NCBI RefSeq assembly: GCF_902497995.1
Contig: NZ_CABVII010000025.1
Coordinates: 1-64,000 of the forward strand
Direction: 5' to 3'
DNA: 64,000 nt
From: Pseudomonas fluorescens
GTDB taxonomy: Bacteria > Pseudomonadota > Gammaproteobacteria > Pseudomonadales > Pseudomonadaceae
The notes under the pieces are model-generated. The model was not told the origin of the DNA, did not search any database, and was given only the letters and a program-made list of their open reading frames with translations. How positions within the stretch are numbered: the first letter of the stretch is position 1; the number at the start of each line of letters is the position of its first letter. This document shows positions 1-8,488 of this stretch, in pieces. A program made the position numbers and the translations under genes.

Positions 1-108
1 TTCGCCGGCCAGCTGGAAAACATGCTTGGCCAGGTCGACCGCCACGGTAGTGCAGGCCGACAAATCGGCAGAAGACAATGATTGATCAATCGAAGTATGC
101 TTTTTCAT
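1..108 (-). CDS. IS110-family transposase, N-terminal fragment (runs off the window)
   Basis: Only the first 36 codons are inside the window; the gene reads leftward off the edge from ATG at 108. The visible end contains VAVDLAKHVFQLAGE, the first acidic motif of the DEDD (RuvC-like) domain of IS110/IS1111 recombinases, in which the Asp of VDLAK is catalytic. These enzymes mobilise circular IS intermediates and, in the families studied, use an RNA guide encoded in the element's non-coding end. The start codon overlaps an 11-bp inverted repeat (108-118 with 172-182). Whether the element is intact cannot be told from here. Confidence 0.8.
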   Translation of the reverse strand, partial: MKKHTSIDQSLSSADLSACTTVAVDLAKHVFQLAGE

Positions 109-182
109 GGACTCGCCCTCGCTGTCGATGGCTGTTTAGACTGCCACCGTGGCGCATTGACGCCTCGGCGTGGGCGAGTCCA
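108..182. repeat. Inverted repeat pair at the end of the IS110-type element
   Basis: TGGACTCGCCC at 108-118 is matched exactly by GGGCGAGTCCA at 172-182, with 53 bp between. The left arm touches the transposase start codon. IS1111-type elements have subterminal inverted repeats of about this length, so this probably marks the 5' end region of the element. The exact outer boundary cannot be set without an empty-site comparison. Confidence 0.6.
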
Positions 183-206
183 TCCAATTACAGGGGATCG
201 CGTTTG

Positions 207-1394
207 TCAGGCCATTGCGCGGCGTTTAAGTAACAGGGTCAAACCGAGGCCGATCACCGACAACAGCGCCGCGCTAAAGAAAATCCACGAGTACCCCAGG
301 TTCAAGGCGATTGCGCCCATCAACGGCCCGGCAATCGCCAGCGCCAGATCGAAAAACACCGCATAGGCACTCAACCCCGCGCCGCGACTTGAGGTAGGCA
401 CCTGCTTGATCGCCTCGACACCCAGTGCCGGGTACACCAGCGACAAGCCAAAGCCGGCCAGCCCGGCGCCGATCAACGCATAAGTGGTCGAGGGCGCAAG
501 CCACAGCAGCACCAGGCCCAAGGTTTCAATGCTCATGCAGACGATAGCCGAGGTGAATCCACCAAAGCGGCCGATGCTGGAAATGAACAACAGCCGCGCC
601 AGAATGAAACAGACGCCGAACACCGTCAGGCAGTAGGCCGCGCCAGCCCAGCCGCGGCTGACGTAATATAAGGTGATAAAAGTGGTCAGGGTTCCGTAGC
701 CGATGGAGGCCAGGCTCAGGCTCGCGCCGAACGGCGCAATGCGTCCGAACACCGCCTTGAACGGCAGGCGCTCGCCGCGAATCACCGGCACCGAGGGTTT
801 GTTGCGGATCAGCAGCAATGCCGCCAGCGCCAGCAGTGACAGCGCGATGCCCAGGCTGGCGAATCCCAGCTCACCGACCATCAGCACCCCCAGCGGCGCA
901 CCGATGGCGATGGCGCCGTAGGAGGCGATGCCGTTCCAGGATATCGAACGTGCAGTGTGTTCAGCGCCCACCAGGCCCATGCACCAGCTGATGGTGCCAA
1001 CGCCGATCAGACCCTGGGCGACCCCCAGTAACAAGCGGCCGGCAATCAGGATCAACAGGCTCGGCAGGGGAAACCCTTGCAGTAGCGTTGAAATCAGGGT
1101 CAACACGCCGCTCAACACAATCCCCGATAGCCCGTAAACAATCGCCCGCTTGGTGCCGATGCTGTCCGACATGCGCCCGGCCATGGGCCGGCTAAGCAGG
1201 GTGGCGAGATACTGGCAGCCGATGGTCAATCCCGCCACGACGGCGCTGAAGCCCAGCTGTTCGTGCACATAGCCTGGCAAAACGGCGATCGGCAGGCCAA
1301 TGCACAGGAAGGCAATGAAGGTATAGAAGACGATGGAGACGATCTGCAAAGTGATCGCCATGGAGCTTTGCGGGGGCAGTTGCTGCACAGACAT
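207..1394 (-). CDS. MFS exporter, YhhS/UPF0226-like
   Basis: A 395-residue polytopic membrane protein of the major facilitator superfamily with about twelve hydrophobic segments. The typical MFS loop between TM2 and TM3 is visible as GRMSDSIGTKRAIV, near residues 73-86. The overall sequence resembles the UPF0226 (E. coli YhhS/YfcJ) group of drug or sugar exporters. The substrate is unknown. The start ATG at 1394 has only a weak Shine-Dalgarno, and an internal ATG at residue 13 (MAITLQ) is an alternative. The gene stands alone, with the IS end downstream and a REP pair upstream. Confidence 0.85.
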   Translation of the reverse strand: MSVQQLPPQSSMAITLQIVSIVFYTFIAFLCIGLPIAVLPGYVHEQLGFSAVVAGLTIGCQYLATLLSRPMAGRMSDSIGTKRAIVYGLSGIVLSGVLTLISTLLQGFPLPSLLILIAGRLLLGVAQGLIGVGTISWCMGLVGAEHTARSISWNGIASYGAIAIGAPLGVLMVGELGFASLGIALSLLALAALLLIRNKPSVPVIRGERLPFKAVFGRIAPFGASLSLASIGYGTLTTFITLYYVSRGWAGAAYCLTVFGVCFILARLLFISSIGRFGGFTSAIVCMSIETLGLVLLWLAPSTTYALIGAGLAGFGLSLVYPALGVEAIKQVPTSSRGAGLSAYAVFFDLALAIAGPLMGAIALNLGYSWIFFSAALLSVIGLGLTLLLKRRAMA

Positions 1395-1521
1395 GAGGGC
1401 TCGTTCGCGGGCGGCGGTAGGAGAACTGCATCATGGCGCGGGTGTGGGATAAAAGAAAGCAGGCTAACTATGTTGATTGGGATCCGGGGTGAGTCTTCAG
1501 CATTTTCATTGGCTGTCTTGG

Positions 1522-1620
1522 CCTCTTCGCGGGCAAGCCTCGCTCCTACAGGGGTTAAGTCGTGCACAGGATTTGTGTACGACATAAGCCCTGTAGGAGC
1601 GAGGCTTGCCCGCGAAGAGG
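1522..1620. repeat. BIME: inverted pair of REP elements (GAGGCTTGCCCGCGAA type)
   Basis: Two REP units face each other: TTCGCGGGCAAGCCTCGCTC near 1526-1545 and its complement near 1594-1616. The spacer (1559-1583) is itself an imperfect palindrome that recurs in other REP pairs of this window. It lies between the divergent MFS promoter region and the 3' end of the ABC-F gene. Confidence 0.9.
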
Positions 1621-1655
1621 CCCTCGGCACCGGCAAATCATCGACCATGAAATGC

Positions 1656-1686
1656 AAAAAGCCCCGTCACCAGGACAGGGCTTTTA
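1656..1686 (-). terminator. Rho-independent terminator of the ABC-F gene
   Basis: AAAAGCCC (1657-1664) pairs with GGGCTTTT (1678-1685), a GC-rich stem followed by a T-run on the minus strand. It sits 28 bp past the stop codon of the minus-strand ABC-F gene. The symmetric A/T tails could also let it act on the other strand. Confidence 0.8.
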
Positions 1687-1713
1687 CTTGCAGCTTGAAC
1701 CTGACAGCTGCCC

Positions 1714-3303
1714 TTAGAACACCACCCCTTGGCTACGCAGGTAGTCATCATAAGTACCGCTGAAGTCGATCACGCCGCTGGCGCTCAACTCGATGATGCG
1801 GGTGGCCAGGGACGATACGAACTCACGGTCGTGGCTGACGAAGATCAGCGTGCCCGGGTAGTTCTCCAGCGCCAGGTTCAGCGCCTCGATCGATTCCATG
1901 TCCAGGTGGTTGGTCGGTTCGTCCATGATCAGCACGTTCGGCTTTTGCAGGATCAGCTTGCCGAACAGCATGCGACCCTGCTCACCACCGGAGATGACCT
2001 TGACCGACTTGAGGATCTCGTCGTTGGAGAACAGCATCCGGCCGAGGGTGCCGCGAACCAGTTGCTCGCCGCCCTGGGTCCATTGGCCCATCCAGTCGAA
2101 CAGGTTGCAGTCGTCTTCGAAGTCGTGCGCATGGTCCTGGGCGTAGTAGCCCAGTTCCGCGGCGTCGGTCCACTTCACGGTGCCGGCATCCGGGGTCAGT
2201 TCGTTGACCAGGGTGCGCAGCAGGGTGGTTTTACCGATACCGTTCGGGCCGATGATCGCCACGCGCTCGCCGGCTTCAACAACGAAGCTGAAGTCCTTGA
2301 ACAGTGTCTTGCCGTCGAAGCCTTTGGCCATGCGCTCGACGATCACCGCCTGACGGTGCAGCTTCTTGGTTTGTTCGAAGCGGATGAACGGGCTCACGCG
2401 GCTCGAAGGCTTGACCTCGGCCAGTTGGATCTTGTCGATCGCCTTGGCGCGGGAAGTGGCCTGCTTGGCTTTCGAGGCGTTGGCCGAGAAGCGGCTGACG
2501 AACGATTGCAGTTCCGAAATCTGCGCTTTCTTCTTGGCGTTGTCCGACAGCAATTGCTCCCGGGACTGGGTCGCCACGGTCATGTACTCGTCGTAGTTGC
2601 CCGGGAACAGGCGCAGCTCGCCGTAATCCAGGTCAGCCATGTGGGTGCACACGCTGTTCAGGAAGTGACGGTCGTGGGAGATGATGATCATCAGGCTGGA
2701 GCGCTGGGTCAGGATATTTTCCAGCCAGCGGATGGTGTTGATGTCCAGGTGGTTGGTCGGTTCGTCGAGCAACAGCACTTCCGGATCGGAGAACAGCGCC
2801 TGAGCCAGCAATACGCGCAGTTTCCAGCCTGGGGACACTTCGCTCATCGGGCCAAAATGCTGCTCGATGCCGATGCCCAGGCCCAGCAACAGTTCACCGG
2901 CACGGGATTCGGCGGTGTAGCCGTCCATTTCGGCGAACTCGGTTTCCAGCTCGGCGACGGCCATGCCGTCTTCTTCGGTCATTTCCGGCAGCGAGTAGAT
3001 GCGATCGCGCTCGGCCTTGACCTTCCACAGCTCTTCGTGACCCATGATCACGGTATCGATCACGGTGAATTCTTCGTAGGCGAACTGGTCCTGGCGCAAT
3101 TTACCCAGGCGCACGTTCGGCTCCAGCATGACCTGGCCGCCCGACGGCTCGAGGTCGCCACCGAGGATTTTCATGAAGGTCGATTTGCCGCAACCGTTGG
3201 CGCCGATCAGGCCATAACGGTTGCCCGCGCCAAATTTCACCGAAACGTTTTCAAATAGCGGCTTGGCGCCGAACTGCATCGTGATGTTAGCTGTAGAGAT
3301 CAA
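1714..3303 (-). CDS. ybiT: ABC-F family ATPase, YbiT type
   Basis: A 529-residue soluble protein with two tandem ATP-binding cassettes and no membrane domain, as in the ribosome-associated ABC-F proteins. Walker A motifs are GANGCGKS (34-41) and GPNGIGKT (352-359). The first Walker B with catalytic Glu is LLLDEPTNHLD (E181), and the second cassette has the signature SGGEQGRMLFGK. The first cassette has the degenerate signature EVSPGWKLRV. A charged interdomain linker (about 245-305) is rich in Lys, Ala and Ser. Length and sequence match E. coli YbiT closely from end to end. The expected role is ATP-dependent modulation of ribosome function; the precise role is unsettled for this branch. A clear terminator follows. 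Confidence 0.93.
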   Translation of the reverse strand: MISTANITMQFGAKPLFENVSVKFGAGNRYGLIGANGCGKSTFMKILGGDLEPSGGQVMLEPNVRLGKLRQDQFAYEEFTVIDTVIMGHEELWKVKAERDRIYSLPEMTEEDGMAVAELETEFAEMDGYTAESRAGELLLGLGIGIEQHFGPMSEVSPGWKLRVLLAQALFSDPEVLLLDEPTNHLDINTIRWLENILTQRSSLMIIISHDRHFLNSVCTHMADLDYGELRLFPGNYDEYMTVATQSREQLLSDNAKKKAQISELQSFVSRFSANASKAKQATSRAKAIDKIQLAEVKPSSRVSPFIRFEQTKKLHRQAVIVERMAKGFDGKTLFKDFSFVVEAGERVAIIGPNGIGKTTLLRTLVNELTPDAGTVKWTDAAELGYYAQDHAHDFEDDCNLFDWMGQWTQGGEQLVRGTLGRMLFSNDEILKSVKVISGGEQGRMLFGKLILQKPNVLIMDEPTNHLDMESIEALNLALENYPGTLIFVSHDREFVSSLATRIIELSASGVIDFSGTYDDYLRSQGVVF

Positions 3304-3786
3304 AGGTTTTTCCTGCGAAGCTTTAAGAGTAGCAAGGGTTGCGGCAGTACCGATTCAGTACCCGTTTCCGGTATCCGGACCACGGCAAATTCATCCCGGT
3401 CAGAAGCGGAAGGTCCATCTGGCAATAAGTGGACAGCAGCATAAGGAGCGCTTGGCCCGAGTCGAAGTGCGCTGAGGCGGGGTTCATTCCCGTCATCAAC
3501 CAAGGGGGGCGCATAATGTTTGGCGGCGATTGTACTGGTCTGGCTCTTTAAACGATAGGGCGTTGAGACCGTACGGCAGCTTTGACGCCATCAGCGGACA
3601 GATTTTCACCGCTAAATACTAACAACTGGTTACAAACAGCGGATAAAATGCAATCTTTCATCCTTATGCCGACAGTCGGCATGCGCTCAGGGACGCGCCA
3701 CCGGGAGCGCCGTTTCGAAATCAGACGCTGCACAAGGCCCCTGGCCGCAAGGCATCCAGGGGGCGCAGTTTGTTCACTTCTGACGT
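3304..3786. other. Intergenic region between ybiT and lpxO (divergent promoters expected)
   Basis: No gene is convincing in these 483 bp. The region separates two divergently transcribed genes and must hold both promoters. The only clear structure is a perfect palindrome at 3666-3682. Confidence 0.5.
3666..3682. promoter_or_regulatory. Perfect 17-bp palindrome upstream of lpxO
   Basis: ATGCCGACAGTCGGCAT has 8-bp arms around a single A. It lies about 105 bp before the lpxO start. It could be a dimeric repressor or activator site, or a hairpin in a long leader. No T-run follows, so it is not a standard terminator. The factor is unknown. Confidence 0.4.
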
Positions 3787-4698
3787 GTGACGATTTCCGT
3801 GAAGCTCATCATTGCTGTTATTTATGTTGCATCGATTGCGTACGTTCATCTGCGCGGACGCGTGCGTCACAAATTGGGCCGCCAGCTGAGTGATCACTCG
3901 ACGTTTCTGGCACCGGTCAATTGCTTCCTTTACCTGTTCTCGAAAATCCCCAACAGGCCTTATCTCGACCCCGCCGATTTCCCTGACTTGAGTCCGTTGC
4001 AGACCCATTGGCAAGACATTCGCGCCGAAGGCCTGCACCTGCTCCGCGCCGGTGAGATCAAGCGCTCGAACCAGTACGACGATGTCGGCTTCAACTCGTT
4101 CTTCAAGACAGGCTGGAAGCGCTTTTATCTGAAGTGGTACGGCGACAGCCACCCTTCGGCGATGAAACTCTGCCCGCGCACCACTGCACTGGTGCAGAGC
4201 ATCGGCTCGATCAAGGCTGCGATGTTCGCCGAGCTGCCGCCGGGCTCCAGGCTGGTCCGCCACCGCGATCCGTACGCCGGCTCTTATCGTTATCACCTGG
4301 GGCTGGACACGCCGAACGATGCCGGTTGCTACATCAACGTCGATGGCGAGAACTACTACTGGCGCGACGGTGAAGCGGTCATGTTCGACGAGACCTTCAT
4401 TCATTACGCCGAAAATACCACCGATCAAAACCGCATTATTCTGTTCTGCGACATCGAGCGGCCGATGAAGTACCGCTGGGCAGCGGCGTTCAATGGCTGG
4501 TTCAGCCGCAATGTGATGGCGGCGGCGGGCGCGCCGAACGATGTGGGCGACAAAACCGGGGGGATCAACCGCCTGTTCGGCAGAATCTACAAGGTTCGCC
4601 TGCGGGGAAAGGCGCTCAAGAAGCGCAATCGCAAGCTTTATTACCTGGAGAAGTGGGCGATTTTGGGCGGGTTGCTGGCGGTTTTTGTGCTGATCTGA
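3787..4698 (+). CDS. lpxO: LpxO-like lipid A dioxygenase (Asp/Asn beta-hydroxylase family)
   Basis: A 303-residue Fe(II)/2-oxoglutarate dioxygenase that in Pseudomonas and Salmonella hydroxylates the secondary acyl chain of lipid A at the inner membrane. The iron-binding HxD...H triad is visible as RHRDP (H159, D161) and TFIHYAEN (H206). The Arg expected to bind 2-oxoglutarate is in the NRIILF segment (about 215-220). Hydrophobic stretches at residues 5-19 and at the C-terminus (ILGGLLAVFVLI) suggest membrane anchoring. The listed start is GTG 3787; GTG 3799 (giving VKLIIAVIYV) is an equally good candidate, and neither has a strong Shine-Dalgarno. A REP pair follows directly. Confidence 0.9.
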   Translation: MTISVKLIIAVIYVASIAYVHLRGRVRHKLGRQLSDHSTFLAPVNCFLYLFSKIPNRPYLDPADFPDLSPLQTHWQDIRAEGLHLLRAGEIKRSNQYDDVGFNSFFKTGWKRFYLKWYGDSHPSAMKLCPRTTALVQSIGSIKAAMFAELPPGSRLVRHRDPYAGSYRYHLGLDTPNDAGCYINVDGENYYWRDGEAVMFDETFIHYAENTTDQNRIILFCDIERPMKYRWAAAFNGWFSRNVMAAAGAPNDVGDKTGGINRLFGRIYKVRLRGKALKKRNRKLYYLEKWAILGGLLAVFVLI

Positions 4699-4721
4699 AT
4701 GTTGTGTTGCAACTGATTACG

Positions 4722-4802
4722 CCTTCGCGAGCAAGCCCGCTCCCACATTTGATCTGTGTCGTTCACAGGACCAATGTGGGAGCGGGCTTGCTCGCGAAGG
4801 GG
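4722..4802. repeat. BIME: inverted REP pair (GAGCGGGCTTGCTCGCGAA type)
   Basis: CCTTCGCGAGCAAGCCCGCT begins at 4722 and its complement ends near 4801. It lies between the convergent 3' ends of lpxO and ku. The spacer contains TGTGTCGTTCACAGG, a variant of the spacer motif seen in other pairs here. Confidence 0.9.
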
Positions 4803-4844
4803 CCGGCACTTACACCGCATAACTCATGGATGCCCTGAGATCGA

Positions 4845-5717
4845 TCAGCCACTGGAACGCTTTGAAGTTTTTTTGGCCGGCGCCGGCTTGTCGGTCGATT
4901 TAGCTTTCCCTGCAGGTTTGGCAGCCGCCTTACCCCCCAAACTACGCTTGAGCAACTCGGTCAAATCAATCACATCCGCAGTCTTGCGCTCTTCTTCCCC
5001 GGTCGTCGTTTCCACATCCTCGATCTTCCCTTCATGGGCCTTTTTCTCCACCAGCGCCATGATCTTGTCTTCGAAGCTGTCGCGATAGTCCTCAGGGCTC
5101 CACTCGGCGCTCATGTCTTCAACCAGCCGTTTGGCCATGTCCAGCTCGCCCTTGACCAGCTTCGCATCGGTGACGTCGCTGCCCAGTTCGAGCGTGTCCA
5201 GACTGCGCACTTCGGCCGGCCAGCGCAGCATCACCAGGACCATGGCCGACTCCAGTGGCATCAGCGCGGCCAGGTGCTGGCGAGTATGCAAGACCACATG
5301 GGCGAGGGCGACCTTGTTGGTTTTGCTGAGGGTTTCGCGTAGCAGCGCGTAGACCTTGCCGCCGCGTTTATCGGGTGCGAGGTAATAGGGGGTGTCGATG
5401 TTTTGCAGGGGAATCTGTTCACTGTCGACAAAGGAAAAGATGTCGATCGTTTGCGTGGATAGCGGGTGCGCCGACTTGATCTCCTCTTCACTGAGCACCA
5501 CGTAGCGACCCTTTTCGTACTGCACACCTTTAACGATGTGCTCCTTGGTAACTTCCTTGCCGGTGACCTTGTTCACGCGCTTGTAGCCGACCGGCTCCAT
5601 GCTCCGGCTGTCGAGCCAGTCGAAATCCACCCCTTGGGACGACGTCGCCGAGACCAGCGCGACCGGGATATGCACCAGCCCGAAACTGATTGCCCCTTTC
5701 CAGATTGCCCGTGCCAT
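4845..5717 (-). CDS. ku: Ku protein, bacterial non-homologous end joining
   Basis: A 290-residue single-domain bacterial Ku that forms a homodimeric ring on DNA ends and recruits LigD. It starts MARAIWKGAISFGLVHIPV, the classic N-terminus of the family. Start ATG 5717 is preceded by GGGAGAAG. The Ku core runs to about residue 250, followed by a Lys/Ala/Pro-rich basic tail (residues 262-290) of the kind that binds DNA and LigD. No ligD lies in this window, so the partner must be elsewhere if present. The divergent gene at 5922 shares the upstream region. Confidence 0.95.
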   Translation of the reverse strand: MARAIWKGAISFGLVHIPVALVSATSSQGVDFDWLDSRSMEPVGYKRVNKVTGKEVTKEHIVKGVQYEKGRYVVLSEEEIKSAHPLSTQTIDIFSFVDSEQIPLQNIDTPYYLAPDKRGGKVYALLRETLSKTNKVALAHVVLHTRQHLAALMPLESAMVLVMLRWPAEVRSLDTLELGSDVTDAKLVKGELDMAKRLVEDMSAEWSPEDYRDSFEDKIMALVEKKAHEGKIEDVETTTGEEERKTADVIDLTELLKRSLGGKAAAKPAGKAKSTDKPAPAKKTSKRSSG

Positions 5718-5921
5718 CGTCGTCTTCTCCCAAGTGATGATCAGGTGACCCGTGGCCCGGCGCAAAAGTTTCAGCCGCTTTGGGCCGCGTCTCGTGGGCG
5801 GATCAGCGGTACGGTCAAAGGGTGTTACATCTTGCCGGGGAGGTTTTGATTAACAAATGCGAACCCCGGGCGTAGCGTGCTATCGAAGACTTTATCCACG
5901 CTTACTTCCAGAGGCCTCCCG

Positions 5922-6266
5922 ATGAACCGATTAATGCTTGGCATCACCGCGCTCGCATTGAGTGGTGTGCTGAGTCATCCGGCCCAGGCAGACGCTTCAT
6001 CACTAATGCTGGCACAGAGTCCGACGGGCAATTCAAGCAATCCCTACAACAGCCCGATCCGCCAGGCCAACCCCAACAGCATGCAGGGCACCCAACCTGG
6101 CGCTCCGATCATTCGCGGGCCCAATACCGTACCCGTGCCGCGACCACCGACCCTGGACAATGGCGGCATTGGCAACCGCTATCCCCAGGACCGATCGGTT
6201 CCCGCCAGCCCACCAAAATTCATACCCAATCCGCCTCATCGAGACGCAGGCACCAGCAACCGTTGA
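5922..6266 (+). CDS. Small secreted Pro/Asn-rich protein of unknown function
   Basis: A 114-residue protein. The N-terminus MNRLMLGITALALSGVLSHP ends in AQADA and is a good Sec signal peptide. The mature part is low in complexity and rich in Pro, Asn, Ser and Gly (PTGNSSNPYNSP, PNTVPVPRPPTLDNGG), with no recognisable domain. Start ATG 5922 follows AGAGG; an upstream start in the same frame is less likely because it would precede the signal peptide. It is followed 51 bp later by the sugar dehydrogenase gene and may be co-transcribed. The family is not recognised. Confidence 0.7.
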   Translation: MNRLMLGITALALSGVLSHPAQADASSLMLAQSPTGNSSNPYNSPIRQANPNSMQGTQPGAPIIRGPNTVPVPRPPTLDNGGIGNRYPQDRSVPASPPKFIPNPPHRDAGTSNR

Positions 6267-6317
6267 GCGGCAAGACGCAAGCCCTGCCAGTCATTCTCAC
6301 GACAAAAGGAATCGTGC

Positions 6318-7469
6318 ATGTTGCGTACAACCGTCCTGGTCACACTCTGTGCCAGCGCATTGATCACCATCACCGCGCCGGCTTTCGCCGCGTCCGCTGA
6401 AGAACTGAAAAGCGAACAGGGCACCCTGGAGGTGACCCCGGTCGTCCAGGGACTGGATCATCCCTGGGCGCTGGCATTTCTACCCGATCGACAAGGGATA
6501 CTGGTGACCGAACGCCCCGGCAACCTGCGAGTGGTCAGTTCCGACGGCAAGCTCTCGGCACCGCTCGACGGCGTGCCGAAAGTCTGGGCCAAGGGGCAGG
6601 GCGGCTTGCTGGATGTGGTGCTGTCGCCCGACTTCAAGCAAGACCGTACGGTCTATCTGTCTTATGCCGAAGGGGGTGGCAAGGGCGACAAGGCCGGGAC
6701 AGCGGTCGGCCGCGGACAATTGTCGCAAGACCTGAAGACAATCAACAACTTCAAGGTGATCTTCCGCCAGGAGCCCAAACTCTCGGTCGGCAACCACTTT
6801 GGTTCGCGCCTGGTGTTCGACCGCGACGGTTATCTGTTCATCACCCTCGGTGAGAACAACGACCGGCCGACGGCCCAGGACCTTGACAAGTTGCAGGGCA
6901 AGGTCGTGCGGATCTATCCCGACGGCCAGGTGCCGGACGACAACCCCTTTGTCGGTCAGGCCGGCGTGCGCCCGGAGATCTGGTCCTATGGCCAGCGTAA
7001 TTCACAAGGTGCGGCGCTCAACCCCTGGACCGGCGTCCTCTGGGAAAACGAACACGGCCCCCGGGGCGGCGACGAGATCAACATTATCGAGCGTGGCAAG
7101 AATTACGGCTGGCCGATGGCAACCTACGGCATCAACTATTCCGGCCTGCCGATTCCGGAAGCCAAGGGCGAGACCGCCGAAGGCACCGTCGCGCCACACC
7201 ATGTCTGGGAAAAATCCCCTGGCCTGAGCGGCATGGCGTTCTACGATGCCGATCGCTTCAAGGCCTGGCAACACAACGTGTTTATCGGCGCGCTGGTCAG
7301 TCAGGAGCTGATTCGCCTGCAGTTCGACGGCGACAAGGTGGTTCACGAAGAACGGCTGATGGGTGAGCTGAACAAGCGCATTCGCGATGTGCGGCAGGGA
7401 CCGGACGGCTATTTGTATGTATTGACCGATGAGGCTGACGGGGTGCTGTACAAGGTTGGCCTGAAGTGA
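6318..7469 (+). CDS. PQQ-dependent soluble aldose sugar dehydrogenase (YliI/Asd-like)
   Basis: A 383-residue periplasmic six-bladed beta-propeller of the glucose/sorbosone dehydrogenase (GSDH) family. The signal peptide spans residues 1-25 and ends TAPAFA. Family hallmarks are DHPWALAFLPD near residue 47, the NHFGSRLVFDRDGYLF region, RPEIWSYGQRNSQG and ENEHGPRGGDEIN, followed by NYGWPMATYG. Such enzymes oxidise aldoses with PQQ and Ca2+ and pass electrons to periplasmic acceptors. Start ATG 6318 has AAAAGGA upstream. A REP pair follows the stop. Confidence 0.9.
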   Translation: MLRTTVLVTLCASALITITAPAFAASAEELKSEQGTLEVTPVVQGLDHPWALAFLPDRQGILVTERPGNLRVVSSDGKLSAPLDGVPKVWAKGQGGLLDVVLSPDFKQDRTVYLSYAEGGGKGDKAGTAVGRGQLSQDLKTINNFKVIFRQEPKLSVGNHFGSRLVFDRDGYLFITLGENNDRPTAQDLDKLQGKVVRIYPDGQVPDDNPFVGQAGVRPEIWSYGQRNSQGAALNPWTGVLWENEHGPRGGDEINIIERGKNYGWPMATYGINYSGLPIPEAKGETAEGTVAPHHVWEKSPGLSGMAFYDADRFKAWQHNVFIGALVSQELIRLQFDGDKVVHEERLMGELNKRIRDVRQGPDGYLYVLTDEADGVLYKVGLK

Positions 7470-7481
7470 AGATCATTAGCC

Positions 7482-7577
7482 GCCTTCGCGGGCAAGCCTC
7501 GCTCCTACAGGGTTTGCGTCGCCCCCATTCGGCTGGCAAACGCGGCTCCTGTAGGAGCGAGGCTTGCCCGCGAAGGC
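7482..7577. repeat. BIME: inverted REP pair (GAGGCTTGCCCGCGAA type)
   Basis: The pair lies between the convergent ends of the sugar dehydrogenase gene and the DUF2834 gene. Arms at about 7482-7511 and 7548-7577 are complementary over some 30 bp, so transcripts from either side could fold it. Confidence 0.9.
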
Positions 7578-7604
7578 AATCTCAACAGCACCACAGAGCC
7601 CGGA

Positions 7605-7970
7605 TTAGACCTTTTGATGGGCGATAGCGACTTGTTTCCGATCCTGTAGTCCACGCACCACCAAATACAACAACGGCCCAATGGAAACAAAAACTGCGGT
7701 AATCATAAGATACGGAACCACCGCTAACCCTGACCGCCCGCGCTTGCGTACATCCCTGTACATCCAGATGCCGGCAAGCGTGGCCAATAGATAAAGGTCG
7801 ATCACCACTTGGGCAGTATCGGGCCGCGACATCAGGCTGATGCCGAAATCGATCAACGATTGCTCGGTCTGCAGCATCACTGAAAGGGTGTAGCCGGCAA
7901 AGGCGATCAGGGCAACGAGGGGCAAGGCGACAGCTTCATGATTTCCTTCCTTGGGATTGGATGAGTGCAA
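7605..7970 (-). CDS. DUF2834-like small membrane protein, start unclear
   Basis: About 110-120 residues with three hydrophobic segments (LPLVALIAFAGYTLS, VVIDLYLLATLAGIW, VVPYLMITAVFVSIGPLLY) and the basic loop YRDVRKRGRSG, as in DUF2834 proteins. Function is unknown. The reading frame opens at a poor TTG (7970). A textbook AAGGAAGG Shine-Dalgarno with ATG AAG at 7939 is present but one base out of frame. A single extra base after that AAG would give M-K-T-V-A-L-P, a natural start. A frameshift or a sequence error near 7934 is therefore suspected. Confidence 0.65.
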   Translation of the reverse strand: MHSSNPKEGNHEAVALPLVALIAFAGYTLSVMLQTEQSLIDFGISLMSRPDTAQVVIDLYLLATLAGIWMYRDVRKRGRSGLAVVPYLMITAVFVSIGPLLYLVVRGLQDRKQVAIAHQKV

Positions 7971-8488
7971 TTGTCAGCCTACAGAGGCCGAAGGAATTCG
8001 GCGATGATTACTCTGTTGCCGAGCGCTCTCCTTGGCGAAGACGGTCTGGCAAGCAACGTGCTCATCGGACCAATGACTTTTCAGTCGACAACATTCAGCC
8101 CGACGGTAGTGATATAGGTCAAAAAGAACCCGTGATGGGCCTTGCGTGTGCGTGGGGTCGGCGGATACTGAGTCAGCGTCGTTACAACGTTATGGCCGGG
8201 GATCTTGCAAATTGCAGGGCCGCCATCGGCCTTTGTTGCATTTTGCATGAAAAGGCCAGCTGTCAGTACCGTTATATCGTTGAATTTACCGATGAGCTGC
8301 ACGGCGAAATTCGCGGCATGTTTTATGCTGTAGCTGATCTTGAGCTGACCGGCTTTTCATTTGAGTCAGCGTTAAACCAGAAACCCGTCAGATGAGGCCT
8401 TGAAAAAGCCTGCAAGGAACTTGAGCGGGGATTTGGCACTGATCGACGTGGACATTCGATTGCATTATCACAAAAGGAGAGGGTCGTA
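7971..8488. other. Intergenic stretch without a recognised gene
   Basis: These 518 bp hold only weak open frames on both strands. The longest, on the plus strand up to 8395, has no Shine-Dalgarno at its start and no recognisable protein family. It presumably contains the DUF1652 gene promoter and the upstream region of the DUF2834 gene. Confidence 0.4.

Noticed and set aside
1729..3258. Long open frame on the plus strand opposite ybiT
   Set aside because: It is the mirror of a strongly conserved ABC-F gene; the composition (Val, Gln, His, Asp-rich) is that of a GC-rich antisense shadow with no domain.
7961..8395. Plus-strand open frame upstream of the DUF1652 gene
   Set aside because: No plausible start or ribosome-binding site, no family similarity, and composition not like the surrounding genes.
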